From JAWVFM01 sp963739355 (GTDB lineage Bacteria; Actinomycetota; Thermoleophilia; Solirubrobacterales; 70-9), in contig CAVUAD010000005.1 of assembly GCA_963739355.1 (NCBI GenBank), positions 186,001 to 250,000 on the forward strand: a stretch of DNA of 64,000 bases, in the 5' to 3' direction. The notes under the pieces are model-generated. The model was not told the DNA's origin and made no database searches. It worked only from the letters and a program-made list of their open reading frames with translations. The position numbers and the translations under genes were made by a program. Positions 24,004 through 31,888 of the stretch are shown one piece after another. Each line of letters starts with the position of its first letter. Position 1 is the first letter of the stretch.

Positions 24004-24975
24004 ATGACGGCGTTCGTGACCGGCGGCTCCGGATTCATCGGGGGCAAGCTCATCGCCCGGCTGGTCGGCGAGGGCGAGACCGTGCGTGCGCTTGCGCGCT
24101 CCGACTCCTCCGAGTCTCGCGTGGCCGAGCTTGGCGCCGAGCCGGTGCGCGGCGAGGTCGGTGACCGAGCGGCGCTCGCGGCCGGCATGACCGGCTGCGA
24201 CGTCGTCTACCACGCCGCGGCGAAGGTCGAGGATGCCGGCCCCTGGGAGGACTTCCTGCGCGACAACGTCGAGGGGACGCGCAACGCGGTCGAGGCGGCC
24301 GGCCAGGCCGGCGTGCGCCGCTTCGTCCACGTCTCGACGGAGGCCGTCCTGATCGCGGGCGACCCGCTGGTGAACGTCGACGAGCGCGCACCGCTGCGGG
24401 TCGACTCCAAGGCCCCGTACCCGCGCAGCAAGGCGCTCGCCGAGCAGGCCGTGCTCGGAGCCGGCGGGATCGAGCGGGTGATCGTGCGGCCGCGCTTCGT
24501 CTGGGGCGCCGGCGATCGGACGCTTCTGCCCAACATCGTGAGCATGGTCAAGGCTGGCCGCTTCGCATGGATCGGCGGGGGTCGCCATCGCACCGACACC
24601 GCGCATGTGGACAGCGTCGTCGAGGGCCTCGTTCTCGCGGCCGCCAAAGGCCGCGACGGCGAGGTGTACTTCGTCACGGACGGCGAGCCGGTGGTATTTC
24701 GCGAGTTCCTCTCCGAGCTGATCGCGACGCAGGGCGTCGACGTCCCCACGCGGTCGATACCCACGCCCGTCGCCGGCGCTGTCGCCGCGGTGGGAGAGAC
24801 GGCCTGGAGCCTGCTGCCGCTGCCAGGGCGCCCGCCACTCACCCGCTTCGCGTACTGGGTCTCCTCGCAGGAGTGCACTATCAACATCGCGAAGGCGCGC
24901 TCCGAACTCGGCTATGAGCCGGTGCGATCTCGCGAGGACGGCCTGGCGGAGCTGCGCTCCGCCCAGACGATCTAG
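24004..24975 (+). CDS. NAD-dependent epimerase/dehydratase (extended SDR)
   Basis: 323 residues. The Rossmann motif is TGGSGFIGGKL (about 6-16), an acidic DVVYHAAAKVED, and catalytic Tyr/Lys in APYPRSKALAEQA (YxxxK). It resembles 3-beta-hydroxysteroid dehydrogenase/NAD-epimerase-like proteins with a C-terminal substrate domain. The substrate is not identifiable. The last stop base overlaps the stop of the convergent metallophosphoesterase remnant. Divergent from the LLM/DUF2855 pair, with which it may share a regulator. Confidence 0.87.
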   Translation: MTAFVTGGSGFIGGKLIARLVGEGETVRALARSDSSESRVAELGAEPVRGEVGDRAALAAGMTGCDVVYHAAAKVEDAGPWEDFLRDNVEGTRNAVEAAGQAGVRRFVHVSTEAVLIAGDPLVNVDERAPLRVDSKAPYPRSKALAEQAVLGAGGIERVIVRPRFVWGAGDRTLLPNIVSMVKAGRFAWIGGGRHRTDTAHVDSVVEGLVLAAAKGRDGEVYFVTDGEPVVFREFLSELIATQGVDVPTRSIPTPVAGAVAAVGETAWSLLPLPGRPPLTRFAYWVSSQECTINIAKARSELGYEPVRSREDGLAELRSAQTI

Positions 24976-25567
24976 ACGTCGATCAGGGCTCCCCAGGGGC
25001 CGAGGTTCATCACGCGGCTCGGCCCCACGGCCGACTCCTGCCCCCAGCTCTCGTGGATGTGGCCGCAGAGCACGAGCGAGGGTTCATGCTCCTTGACGGC
25101 CTCGACGATCGCCTGGCTGCCGAGGTGGCCGCCGCCCGAGCGCGAGTCGCAGTGGCCGAACGGGGGGAGTGGACGAGCAGGACGCCGCCGTCTGGACACG
25201 GCTCGAGGGCCGCTCGCGCTTCGTCCTCGTCGAGGTCGAAGCTCCAGTCCCACGGTGTCGTCGGGATTCCGGCGCCGAGCCCGAAGAACTCCACGCCCTC
25301 CACTGTCGCGGCCTCGCCGTGGAGGACGGTGGCCGACTCCCAGCCCGCCGCGGCCGCGCGGAGCTCGTCCTCGGTCTCGTTGTTGCCGGGCACGAGCAGC
25401 GCTGGGCATTTGATCGCGGAAAGCTCGCTGACCGTGCGCTCGAGCCCGCGATGGACCGTCGCCAGGTCGCCGATCGCCGCGACGGCGTCCGCCTCCTGGC
25501 TCTTCGCGACGAGCGTGGCGGCCTGTGCGAGGTCGCAGTGAAGGTCGCTGAACGCGAGTAACCGCAC
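24972..25567 (-). pseudogene. Metallophosphoesterase, frameshifted in a G/C homopolymer
   Basis: From GTG 25567 the frame gives VRLLAFSDLHCDLAQAATL...IGDLATVHRGLE...LLVPGNNETEDE...GGVLLVHSP. It then derails; the next frame continues FGHCDSRSGGGHLGSQAIVE...LVLCGHIHESWGQES to the stop at 24972. All calcineurin-type motifs (DLH, GDL, GNNE, H, GHIHE) are present across the two frames. The break is at a run of six G (about 25162-25167); seven would restore one 198-residue frame. It is either a recent frameshift mutation or a sequencing error. If intact it would be a cytosolic phosphodiesterase of unknown substrate. Confidence 0.82.
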
Positions 25568-25655
25568 GCGTTGATAGTAGGTCGGAGGGCCCGCGCCTCG
25601 CAACCGGGATCGACCAACGTCGGCTCCCGGGCACGGAATGTGAGCGAAATCTTGC

Positions 25656-25677
25656 GTGTGTGACCTTCATCACACAC
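25656..25677. promoter_or_regulatory. CRP-type operator upstream of the Rpf-like gene
   Basis: GTGTGTGA-CCTTCA-TCACACAC is a 22-base site with perfect 8-base arms containing the CRP/FNR consensus TGTGA-N6-TCACA. In Mycobacterium tuberculosis the CRP homologue Rv3676 controls rpfA through such a site. Here it lies about 210 bases upstream of an Rpf-like gene. Confidence 0.8.
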
Positions 25678-25681
25678 AAAC

Positions 25682-25721
25682 GGGTGTTCGGCCGTGAGCC
25701 TTCGATGCCGCACGAACACCC
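25682..25721 (+). promoter_or_regulatory. Hairpin in the long leader of the Rpf-like gene
   Basis: GGGTGTTCG and CGAACACCC form a 9-bp stem around a 22-base loop directly after the CRP-type site. The remaining leader to 25872 is GC-rich and shows no gene. It does not show the conserved GACAGCTAACC-type core of the c-di-AMP (ydaO) riboswitch found before many actinobacterial rpf genes. Confidence 0.5.
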
Positions 25722-25872
25722 CCAGGGCACCCGCCGCGCCCGCGGCGAGACACGGAAAGGAACCGCCCGGGGATCTACCGCCCGGATCGGGCCGAGGACG
25801 AGCAGCGCGAGGCCGCAAGTGAGCCACGTGCCGCGCGCCCGGCCACGCCACGCGCACGGCCCGGGTGCACCT

Positions 25873-25880
25873 AGGAGGTG
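25873..25880 (+). promoter_or_regulatory. Strong ribosome binding site of the Rpf-like gene
   Basis: AGGAGGTG ends 8 bases before GTG 25889 and fixes that codon as the start over the upstream in-frame ATG. Confidence 0.75.
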
Positions 25881-25888
25881 GTTCATCC

Positions 25889-26353
25889 GTGTTCGCGACG
25901 AAGAAGAAGCTGATCACGGCGCTCGGCGCCGGCACCCTGGCGCTCGGCCTGGCACCGCAGACGAGCGCCGCGGTCAATCCCTACGCGGCGACCGCGCCGA
26001 ACGGCCCGCGGGTCCAGCTGCTGACGGACGTCAAGGGATCCGCCCGCGCGGCCACGAAGTCGGGGACCCGCACGCCGAAGGCCGGTGCCGCGTCTGCCGG
26101 CTACGCCTCGCCGGAGTCCTTCGGGGTCTCCCAATCGACGCTCGACGCCATCGCCGCGTGCGAGTCCGGCGGCGACCCGGCCGCCGTCTCGGCCGACGGG
26201 ACCTACCGCGGCCTCTACCAGTTCGACGAGTCGACCTGGGAGTCGATGGGCGGCAGTGGCGACCCGGCGGCCGCCCCCGCCGCCGAGCAGAGCATGCGCG
26301 CGGCGATGCTCCTGTCGCGGGCCGGCACCAGCCCCTGGCCGATCTGCGGCTGA
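25889..26353 (+). CDS. Resuscitation-promoting-factor-like secreted transglycosylase
   Basis: 154 residues: signal peptide (FATKKKLITALGAGTLALGLAPQTSAA), a 50-residue linker, and a C-terminal domain beginning STLDAIAACESGGDPAAVSADGTYRGLYQFDESTWESMGG and ending SPWPICG. This is the Rpf/lysozyme-like fold with the catalytic Glu in CESGG. Rpf proteins cleave peptidoglycan glycan strands and stimulate regrowth of dormant actinobacteria. No LysM or G5 wall-binding domain is present. The upstream CRP-type site and long leader suggest control by cAMP or by carbon/starvation signals, as for mycobacterial rpfA. Confidence 0.85.
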   Translation: MFATKKKLITALGAGTLALGLAPQTSAAVNPYAATAPNGPRVQLLTDVKGSARAATKSGTRTPKAGAASAGYASPESFGVSQSTLDAIAACESGGDPAAVSADGTYRGLYQFDESTWESMGGSGDPAAAPAAEQSMRAAMLLSRAGTSPWPICG

Positions 26354-26395
26354 CCCTCGGCTAACACCTCGCGGCGCGCATGCCGATGGACGGGC

Positions 26396-27100
26396 GTGAA
26401 GGCGAATGACTACGTCTTCGTCCACGGCGTGCGCGCCACGCGGGGCAACCTCGAGAACTGGAACGCGGACCCGCTGCCGCTGGTCTCCTCATGGGTCTGG
26501 AGCGCGCTGGCCGTGGCCGCCGGCTTGCTCGCGGCAGTCTTCGTGGTCTCCCAGTTCGCGAGACCACTCGGCGGCCCCCTTAACCTTCCCGGGCTGACGT
26601 CGCCTCCCGACCTGCTGGACGTCGGGGCGGTCCTCGGCCGCAACGGGCTGGTCCTGGCGCTTCACGCTGGTGCCTGCATCGCCGGGTTCATCGCCGGCGG
26701 CTCGCTCCCGCTTGCGGCCGAGCGCCAGACCGGCTTCTCACGCTGGATGCACGAGCGCGTCCGGCCCGTTGCGTTCGCCTGGGTGGTTCTCGTCACCTGC
26801 TTCTCGCTGGCCACACAGGCGTTCTACCTCGGTCAGACGGGCGCCACGCTCTCGACCCAGCTCGGCGTCTCCAAGCTGGCGCTGGTTGCGAGCGTCATGC
26901 CCCACGCCCTTCCGGAGCTCGTTGCGCTGTTCCTGCCGTTGGCGGCCTGGATGATCGCCAGCCGGAAGGGCGAGTGGGAGAGCCTGCTCGCGGCGACCCT
27001 CGTCACCGTGGCGATCGCGATCCCGGTGCTGGTCTTCGCGGCGACCTGGGAGGTCTACGTCTGGCCCCACATCCTGGCCGCGCTTTCGCAGGTCGTATGA
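26396..27100 (+). CDS. SpoIIM-like integral membrane protein (stage II sporulation protein M family)
   Basis: 234 residues from GTG 26396 with about five hydrophobic segments. The motif ASVMPHALPELVALFLPLAAWMI matches the conserved H-x-x-x-E-L core of the SpoIIM/DUF95 family, which in Bacillus supports the septal hydrolase machinery. In non-sporulating actinobacteria the role is unclear. The gene follows the Rpf-like gene by 42 bases in the same direction, so a link with cell-wall remodelling is possible. It is followed by a palindromic repeat. Confidence 0.7.
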   Translation: MKANDYVFVHGVRATRGNLENWNADPLPLVSSWVWSALAVAAGLLAAVFVVSQFARPLGGPLNLPGLTSPPDLLDVGAVLGRNGLVLALHAGACIAGFIAGGSLPLAAERQTGFSRWMHERVRPVAFAWVVLVTCFSLATQAFYLGQTGATLSTQLGVSKLALVASVMPHALPELVALFLPLAAWMIASRKGEWESLLAATLVTVAIAIPVLVFAATWEVYVWPHILAALSQVV

Positions 27101-27164
27101 ACCCTCGACCAACCCTCGACCAACCTAAACGGGGTCAGACCCGCTTGAGGGTGGTTGAGGGTTA
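27101..27164. repeat. Palindromic dispersed repeat between convergent genes (copy 2)
   Basis: Left arm AACCCTCGACCAACC (duplicated as CTCGACCAACC), centre GGGGTCAGACCC, right arm GGTGGTTGAGGGTT. The right half (27132-27163) is the reverse complement of 18183-18215 minus one base. It lies between the SpoIIM-like gene and the stop of the convergent crotonase, overlapping that stop, so it may act as a terminator. Confidence 0.8.
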
Positions 27165-27890
27165 GGACTCGGCGCCGAGGAGGGCCTTGCGGAAGACCGC
27201 CCGCTCGTCCTCGAAGAGGAAACCCCAGAGGTGGCGGCGCTCGAGCTGGGTCCGGCGCTTGGTCTCAAGCACTGCGGTTCGCGGCAGGGCCGCGACCTTG
27301 CGCGCGACCTCCACGGACCGCTCGACGACGTCGTCCTCGGGTGCTACGACCTCGCGCGCGATGCCCAGCCGGTGGGCCTCGACCGCGTCGACGATGCGGC
27401 CGGTGAGGCAGAGCTCCTGCGCAACGGTCGCCGGGAGCACCGCGCGGGCGGCCGCGTAGCTCGGCGGGATCCCCTTCGGCAGCTCGGGATAGCCGAAGAG
27501 GGCGTCGGCGCCGGCGATGCGCATGTCGCACAGGAGCGACAGCGCGAACCCGCCCGCCAGCGCCGGCCCGTTGACCGCCGCGATCACCGGCGAGCGGCAA
27601 TCGCTCACGGCATCGAACGCCATCGTGCTGGTTTCGACGAGGCGCTCGCGGTTGGCGCGGTCGCCGCCGAACTGGGAGATGTCCATCCCCGAGCAGAAAG
27701 CGCTGCCGGCGCCGGTCAGGACCGTGCACGCGACCCCGTCGTCGGCGGACAGCTCATGGAAGGCCTCGGCCAGCGCGACGCGGAGCTCGATCGACAGCGC
27801 GTTGCGCTTCTCCGGCCGGCGTAGCGTGACGACGGCAACTCCATCCCTGCGCTCGGTCGTGAGGACGCTCTCGCCCACGGCCAGGGACAC
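27162..27890 (-). CDS. Crotonase-fold protein (enoyl-CoA hydratase/isomerase family)
   Basis: 242 residues from GTG 27890. Typical motifs: NALSIEL, the oxyanion-hole segment AFCSGMDISQF, and NGPALAGGFALSLLCDMRIAG. The first hydratase glutamate (in GG-x-E-L of rat mitochondrial enzyme) is replaced by Ala here (GGFAL), while the second (YPELPKG) is kept. Plain hydration of enoyl-CoA is therefore doubtful; isomerase or other acyl-CoA chemistry is possible. The substrate is unknown. No fatty acid operon is around it, though a second crotonase lies at 29871. Confidence 0.85.
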   Translation of the reverse strand: MSLAVGESVLTTERRDGVAVVTLRRPEKRNALSIELRVALAEAFHELSADDGVACTVLTGAGSAFCSGMDISQFGGDRANRERLVETSTMAFDAVSDCRSPVIAAVNGPALAGGFALSLLCDMRIAGADALFGYPELPKGIPPSYAAARAVLPATVAQELCLTGRIVDAVEAHRLGIAREVVAPEDDVVERSVEVARKVAALPRTAVLETKRRTQLERRHLWGFLFEDERAVFRKALLGAES

Positions 27891-27947
27891 TAATACGGCG
27901 TGGCCGCGCGGTGCGCTGCCGGCCGCGCCGGGTGCCACACTGCGCTC

Positions 27948-28823
27948 GTGGACCCCGACGACCAGGTCGACGAGGCGGTCGAAGCGCCGCAGGATTCCCC
28001 GCCGGCGGGCCCCGGGGAACGCGGCCTGAGACCGAGCGACGCGATCGCGGCGGCCCGCGTGAAGGCCCCCACCCGCGGGAACCGCAAGCTCGAGGCGCTC
28101 TTCGAGCGCGCCAATGCCGACGCCGAGCTACGCACGTGGTGGCACATGGCGCAGCTCACCTCCGAGCGCCTGACGATGTCCGATCACTCGTGGGTTCACA
28201 TCCAGGTGGTCACGAACATCGCCCTGCGGTTGCTCCGCCTGCTTGTCAAGGCCGGCGTCGAGCCCGCGATGGTCACCGACCACGCGATGAGCACCCGCGA
28301 CGCGGAGGTGGTCGTCGCCTCCGGCGTGATGCTCCACGACGTGGGCATGTCGATCCACCGGGTGGACCACGAGGCGTTCAGCCTGATTCTCGCCGAGCGC
28401 AAGCTCCGCGAGCTGCTGGAGCCGGTCTACGAGCAGCCCGAGCGCACGGTGGTCATCGGCGAGGCGCTGCACACGATCATCGGCCACCGGCGCCGCGGCG
28501 AGCCCTACACCGTGGAGGGCGGCGTAGTGCGGGTCGCGGACGCGCTCGACATGGCGCAGGGGCGCTCGCGTCTGCCGGTCGCCGGCGGCGCCGTCGGGAT
28601 CCACGCTCTCTCCGCCGCCGCGATCGACCGCGTCACGATCGAGGGCGGCACCGATCGCGCGATCCGTCTCGGGATCGCGATGAACAACTCCGCCGGCATC
28701 TTCCAGGTCGACGACCTCCTGGCCACCAAGATCCGCGGCACGCCGCTGGAGGGGCACATCGAGCTGGTCGCCCAGGTCGAGGGCGAGTCGGAGAAGCGGT
28801 TGCTCGGCGAGTTCCGGCTCTAG
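27948..28823 (+). CDS. HD-domain phosphohydrolase
   Basis: 291 residues from GTG 27948. An acidic N-terminal tail precedes an HD domain: DHSWVHIQVVTNIALRLLRLL, VASGVMLHDVGMSIHRVDHE (HD pair), HTIIGHRRRGEPYTVEGGVVRVADALDMAQG. This is the arrangement of predicted metal-dependent phosphohydrolases acting on nucleotides or second messengers. Substrate unknown. The 3' end overlaps by 4 bases the stop of a convergent RelA/SpoT-type HD gene. Confidence 0.8.
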   Translation: MDPDDQVDEAVEAPQDSPPAGPGERGLRPSDAIAAARVKAPTRGNRKLEALFERANADAELRTWWHMAQLTSERLTMSDHSWVHIQVVTNIALRLLRLLVKAGVEPAMVTDHAMSTRDAEVVVASGVMLHDVGMSIHRVDHEAFSLILAERKLRELLEPVYEQPERTVVIGEALHTIIGHRRRGEPYTVEGGVVRVADALDMAQGRSRLPVAGGAVGIHALSAAAIDRVTIEGGTDRAIRLGIAMNNSAGIFQVDDLLATKIRGTPLEGHIELVAQVEGESEKRLLGEFRL

Positions 28824-29419
28824 GCCTCGGCTCGCGACCGCTCGAGCGAGTTGAGCTCGATCTCGAAGTACCGGCACAGCCCGGAGTGCACGTCGAGCTC
28901 GCGGGCCATCGCGAGGTCGGCCCGCCACGCCTCGATACGCAGGTCGAGGGTGGGCGCCTTCTCGAGCCAGCCGACGCCCTCGCCGGTGAACGCGAAGAGC
29001 TTGATGACCTCTCGCAGGTTCGCGATCTTGTCCCCGATGTAGATCGTCGCCGCGTCGCGGCCGGCCGCCGCGGCCCGGCGCCGCACGTCGTCCTTGCGCT
29101 CGCGCCAGTTGTCCAGCTCCGGGTTGTCGGTGAGGGCCTCGACGAGCTCCGCCACGCGTGCTCCGAACTCGTTGCGGACGTCGTCCACGGTCACGGCGGA
29201 GTCCTCCACGGTGTCGTGCAGCACGGCGGCGACGACCATCTCCTCCCCTGCGCCCGCCTCGGCGAGGAGCTGCGCCACCTGCGTCGGGTGCTCGATGTAC
29301 GGCCGCCCGTCCTTGCGCTGCTGGCCACGGTGCGCTTCCTTTGCCACGTCGAACGCTCGCTCGAGGGCGGGGGACGCCGGGATTCCAACCGGCCTGGAGA
29401 TCTCGAGGTCTTCGCTCAT
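28820..29419 (-). CDS. RelA/SpoT-type HD hydrolase domain protein (MESH1-like)
   Basis: 199 residues from ATG 29419. HRGQQRKDGRPYIEHPTQVAQLLAEAG, AAVLHDTVEDSAVTVDDV and DKIANLREV are the metal-binding motifs of the (p)ppGpp hydrolase domain of SpoT and of the small alarmone hydrolase MESH1. No synthetase, TGS or ACT domain follows. It may degrade ppGpp or another pyrophosphorylated nucleotide such as NADPH-type substrates reported for MESH1. This is a single-domain protein, so regulation by ribosome binding is not expected. Confidence 0.87.
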   Translation of the reverse strand: MSEDLEISRPVGIPASPALERAFDVAKEAHRGQQRKDGRPYIEHPTQVAQLLAEAGAGEEMVVAAVLHDTVEDSAVTVDDVRNEFGARVAELVEALTDNPELDNWRERKDDVRRRAAAAGRDAATIYIGDKIANLREVIKLFAFTGEGVGWLEKAPTLDLRIEAWRADLAMARELDVHSGLCRYFEIELNSLERSRAEA

Positions 29420-29502
29420 GCCGGAAGCATCGCGCACGCAACGGGATGACAACGAGCCGCTTTCGGGGGACCGGCACGCGAGTAGACTCGAGCGCCGGCG
29501 CC

Positions 29503-29859
29503 ATGGAGGGACGGTCGGAGTCAACCGAGCGCGTTCCGGTCAACCCGGACAGCGTGGTGCGGGATCATCTCGCAAACGAGCGTACGTTCCTCGCGTGGGT
29601 GCGGACCGCGATCGGGGTGATGGCGCTCGGCGTCGCGGTCGCGAAGTTCGTCCAGACGAACAACGGGCGCGCGGACGTCGCCGGAGCCATCCTCGTCGCG
29701 GATGGCGTCGTCATGCTCGGCTGGGGGTTCCTGCGCTCCCGGAGGCTGTCGCGAGACCTGCGCCGAGGCAGCGTTGCGATCGACGACGACCGGGCCATGC
29801 TGGTGATGACGGCGCTGGTCGCCATGGGGCTGATCGCCGGCCTGCTGCTACTGGTCTAG
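29503..29859 (+). CDS. DUF202 small membrane protein
   Basis: 118 residues with the DUF202 pattern VRDHLANERTFLAWVRTAIGVMALGVAVAKF, two further hydrophobic segments and a short charged loop between (SRRLSRDLRRGSVAIDDDR). About three membrane spans. The family (YidH-like) has no established function. ATG 29503 is chosen because the family begins shortly after it. Confidence 0.85.
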   Translation: MEGRSESTERVPVNPDSVVRDHLANERTFLAWVRTAIGVMALGVAVAKFVQTNNGRADVAGAILVADGVVMLGWGFLRSRRLSRDLRRGSVAIDDDRAMLVMTALVAMGLIAGLLLLV

Positions 29860-29870
29860 GAGTCGCCGAG

Positions 29871-30659
29871 CTAGACGCCGGCGCCGGAGGCGCCGCGGCC
29901 CTCGCCGGAGGCGAAGCGGGCCGCGCCGCCGACCCCGGTTGCCACGGAGGCGGCGCCGATCTCGGCCTCCAGCGCGAGGCCCTGCTCCAGCGTCATTCCG
30001 GCCCCCTCGAGCGCCGCGCGGCGGTCGGAAAGCATCGTCGGCTGTGGGAACGCGGCAAGCCCCTCCGCCATCTCGAGCGCGCGGTCCACGTGCGCGCCCG
30101 GCGCGACGACCTCGTTCACGAGGCCCCAGGCGTGTGCCTCGGCCGCCTCGACCACGCGGCCCGTGAGGATCATCTCGAGTGCCCGCCCCATGCCGACGAT
30201 GCGCGGCAGGCGCTGCGTCCCGCCGTCGATCAGCGGGACACCGAAGCGGCGCTCCGTGAAGCCGAGCTTCGCGGTCTCGGTGGCGACGCGAAGGTCGCAC
30301 CACAGGGCGAGCTCGAGGCCGCCGGCGAGGCACCATCCGGAGATCGCGGCGATCGTGGGCTTGGACGCCGCCAGCCGGGTGAAGCCGAGCGGGCCGTCGT
30401 CGAAGGACTCGACCCACTCGCTCGCCCCGCCGGGGTCAACTCCTGCCTCGGCGATCGCCTTGAGGTCGGCGCCTGCGCAGAAGGCCTCGTCGTCGCCGCC
30501 GGCGAGGACCAGGACGCGAGCCTCGTCGTCGGCCTCGAAGCTGCGGAACCCCTCCGCCAGGCCCTGTGCGGTCTCGGCGTCGACGGCGTTGCGCCGCTCC
30601 GGGCGGGTGATCCGAAGGAGGGCCGCGGCGCCGCGGCGCTCGTAGGCGACCTTCGCCAC
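29871..30659 (-). CDS. Enoyl-CoA hydratase/isomerase
   Basis: 262 residues with both hydratase glutamates: LAGGLELALWCDLRVA and LGFTERRFGVPLIDGGTQRLPRIVG. The CoA-binding oxyanion motif AFCAGADLKAI is also present. It is a plausible beta-oxidation or acyl-CoA degradation enzyme, in contrast to the neighbour at 27162 that lacks one Glu. Its start is 6 bases from the stop of the small membrane protein gene upstream on the same strand. Confidence 0.9.
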   Translation of the reverse strand: MAKVAYERRGAAALLRITRPERRNAVDAETAQGLAEGFRSFEADDEARVLVLAGGDDEAFCAGADLKAIAEAGVDPGGASEWVESFDDGPLGFTRLAASKPTIAAISGWCLAGGLELALWCDLRVATETAKLGFTERRFGVPLIDGGTQRLPRIVGMGRALEMILTGRVVEAAEAHAWGLVNEVVAPGAHVDRALEMAEGLAAFPQPTMLSDRRAALEGAGMTLEQGLALEAEIGAASVATGVGGAARFASGEGRGASGAGV

Positions 30660-30665
30660 GCCGAC

Positions 30666-30932
30666 TCAGTCGACGGGCCGGTGAACCTTCTCGAGATCGG
30701 CGCGCAGGCGCTCCTTGCGGCCCTCGAGGCGGATCTGGATCAGCGAACCGATGACGACGACGAGGACGAAGAAGACCATCACGCCGAATCCCCAGTAGGT
30801 GACCTTCTTGTCGTCGGCCGGACCGCCGATCCCGACGCCGTCTGCGGCGAGGGCCAGCGGTGCCGCGACGAGCAGGGCGCCGAGCGCCAGCGTCAGCGCC
30901 GACAGTGCGCGGATCAGTCGCGGCTTGCTCAC
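30666..30932 (-). CDS. Small exported membrane protein
   Basis: 88 residues from GTG 30932: a signal-like segment (ALSALTLALGALLVAAPLALAADG), then one membrane span (YWGFGVMVFFVLVVVIGSLIQIRLE) and a basic cytoplasmic tail (GRKERLRADLEKVH). No family recognised. It diverges from uppP with 31 bases between and precedes the enoyl-CoA hydratase. The short length leaves it a hypothetical, but the topology is clean. Confidence 0.65.
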   Translation of the reverse strand: MSKPRLIRALSALTLALGALLVAAPLALAADGVGIGGPADDKKVTYWGFGVMVFFVLVVVIGSLIQIRLEGRKERLRADLEKVHRPVD

Positions 30933-30963
30933 GGGCGGGACTTTACTGTGTACGGTGCCGCCG

Positions 30964-31806
30964 ATGTCGGTGGTGGAGGCGGTCCTTCTCGGGCTCGTCC
31001 AGGGGTTCACGGAGTTCTTGCCGATCTCCTCTTCGGGGCACCTGATTCTCGTGCCGTGGCTCCAGGGCTACGACTTCCTCGAGACCCACGAGGAGTTCAA
31101 CAAGACCTTCGACGTGGCCCTCCACGTCGGGACGCTGGTGGCCGTTGTGGCGTACTTCCGCGACGACATCGTCCGGCTTTTGGCGGCCTTCTTCCGAAGC
31201 GTCCGCGCCCGGGCGATACGCGACGGCGACGAGCGGCTCGCCTGGGCCGTCGCCGTGGGCACGGTCCCCGCGGTGATCGTGGGGGGCCTCGGCGAGAACT
31301 TCATCCAGGACCACCTCGGCGAGCCGTGGGAGATCGCGATCCTGCTCATCGTCGGCGGCCTCCTCCTCGGTTACGCCGACCGTCGCCCCGAGCGCCAGGG
31401 GCTCGAGAAGACCACGCCGCGTCAGGGTTTGATCGTCGGCATCGCCCAGGCGCTTGCTCTGGCGCCGGGCGTCTCCCGGTCCGGGATCACGATCACGGCC
31501 AGCCGGTTCCTTGGCCTCACCCGCGACGCTGCCGCCCGCTTCTCCTTCCTGATGCTGGCGCCGATCACCGCGGGCGCGGTGGTCTTCAAGGCGGCGAAGG
31601 CAGTCGCCGACGGCCTGCCGCACGGTGTGGTGGGGCCGATGGTGGCCGGCACGATCGCCGCGGCGGTCTCCGGCTACGTCGCGATCGCCTGGCTCCTCTC
31701 GATCCTGCGCAGCCACAGCTACGACCCGTTCGTCATCTACCGCGTCGCCGGCGGCGTGTTCGTCCTGGCGCTGATCGCCAGCGGTGCCCGTTCGGCCACC
31801 TTCTAG
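30964..31806 (+). CDS. uppP: Undecaprenyl-diphosphatase
   Basis: 280 residues. LVQGFTEFLPISSSGHLILV carries the conserved (E/Q)xxxE active-site motif near the N-terminus; PGVSRSGITITASRFLG is the second conserved motif (PGxSRSGxT). About eight hydrophobic segments. UppP (BacA) recycles C55-PP to C55-P for peptidoglycan and wall glycan synthesis and confers bacitracin tolerance. The gene ends at a perfect palindrome. Confidence 0.96.
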   Translation: MSVVEAVLLGLVQGFTEFLPISSSGHLILVPWLQGYDFLETHEEFNKTFDVALHVGTLVAVVAYFRDDIVRLLAAFFRSVRARAIRDGDERLAWAVAVGTVPAVIVGGLGENFIQDHLGEPWEIAILLIVGGLLLGYADRRPERQGLEKTTPRQGLIVGIAQALALAPGVSRSGITITASRFLGLTRDAAARFSFLMLAPITAGAVVFKAAKAVADGLPHGVVGPMVAGTIAAAVSGYVAIAWLLSILRSHSYDPFVIYRVAGGVFVLALIASGARSATF

Positions 31807-31813
31807 CCGACGC

Positions 31814-31849
31814 GGTGTCAGACACCCTTTATAAAGGGTGTCTGACACC
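31814..31849. repeat. Perfect 36-base palindrome
   Basis: GGTGTCAGACACCCTTTA followed immediately by its exact reverse complement. It has the internal GGTGTCAGACACC dyad, so it can fold in more than one way. Located 7 bases after the uppP stop, it probably terminates uppP or is a dispersed REP-like element related in style to the GGGTCTGACCC repeats. Confidence 0.9.
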
Positions 31850-31857
31850 TAAACGAA

Positions 31858-31888
31858 GCGCGCGGTCCGGGGCAGAAGGACCGCGCGC
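31858..31888. terminator. Very stable hairpin after the palindrome
   Basis: GCGCGCGGTCC and GGACCGCGCGC pair over 11 bp around a 9-base loop. No T-run follows on either strand, so rho-independent action is uncertain. The remainder of 31889-32103 shows no gene and is the presumed promoter region of the response regulator. Confidence 0.5.

Noticed and set aside
25640..25890. c-di-AMP (ydaO) riboswitch before the Rpf-like gene
   Set aside because: The conserved core sequences (for example GACAGCTAACC) are not seen; only a hairpin is supported.
31858..31888. Classical intrinsic terminator for uppP
   Set aside because: Strong stem but no T-run on either strand, so kept only as a possible terminator.
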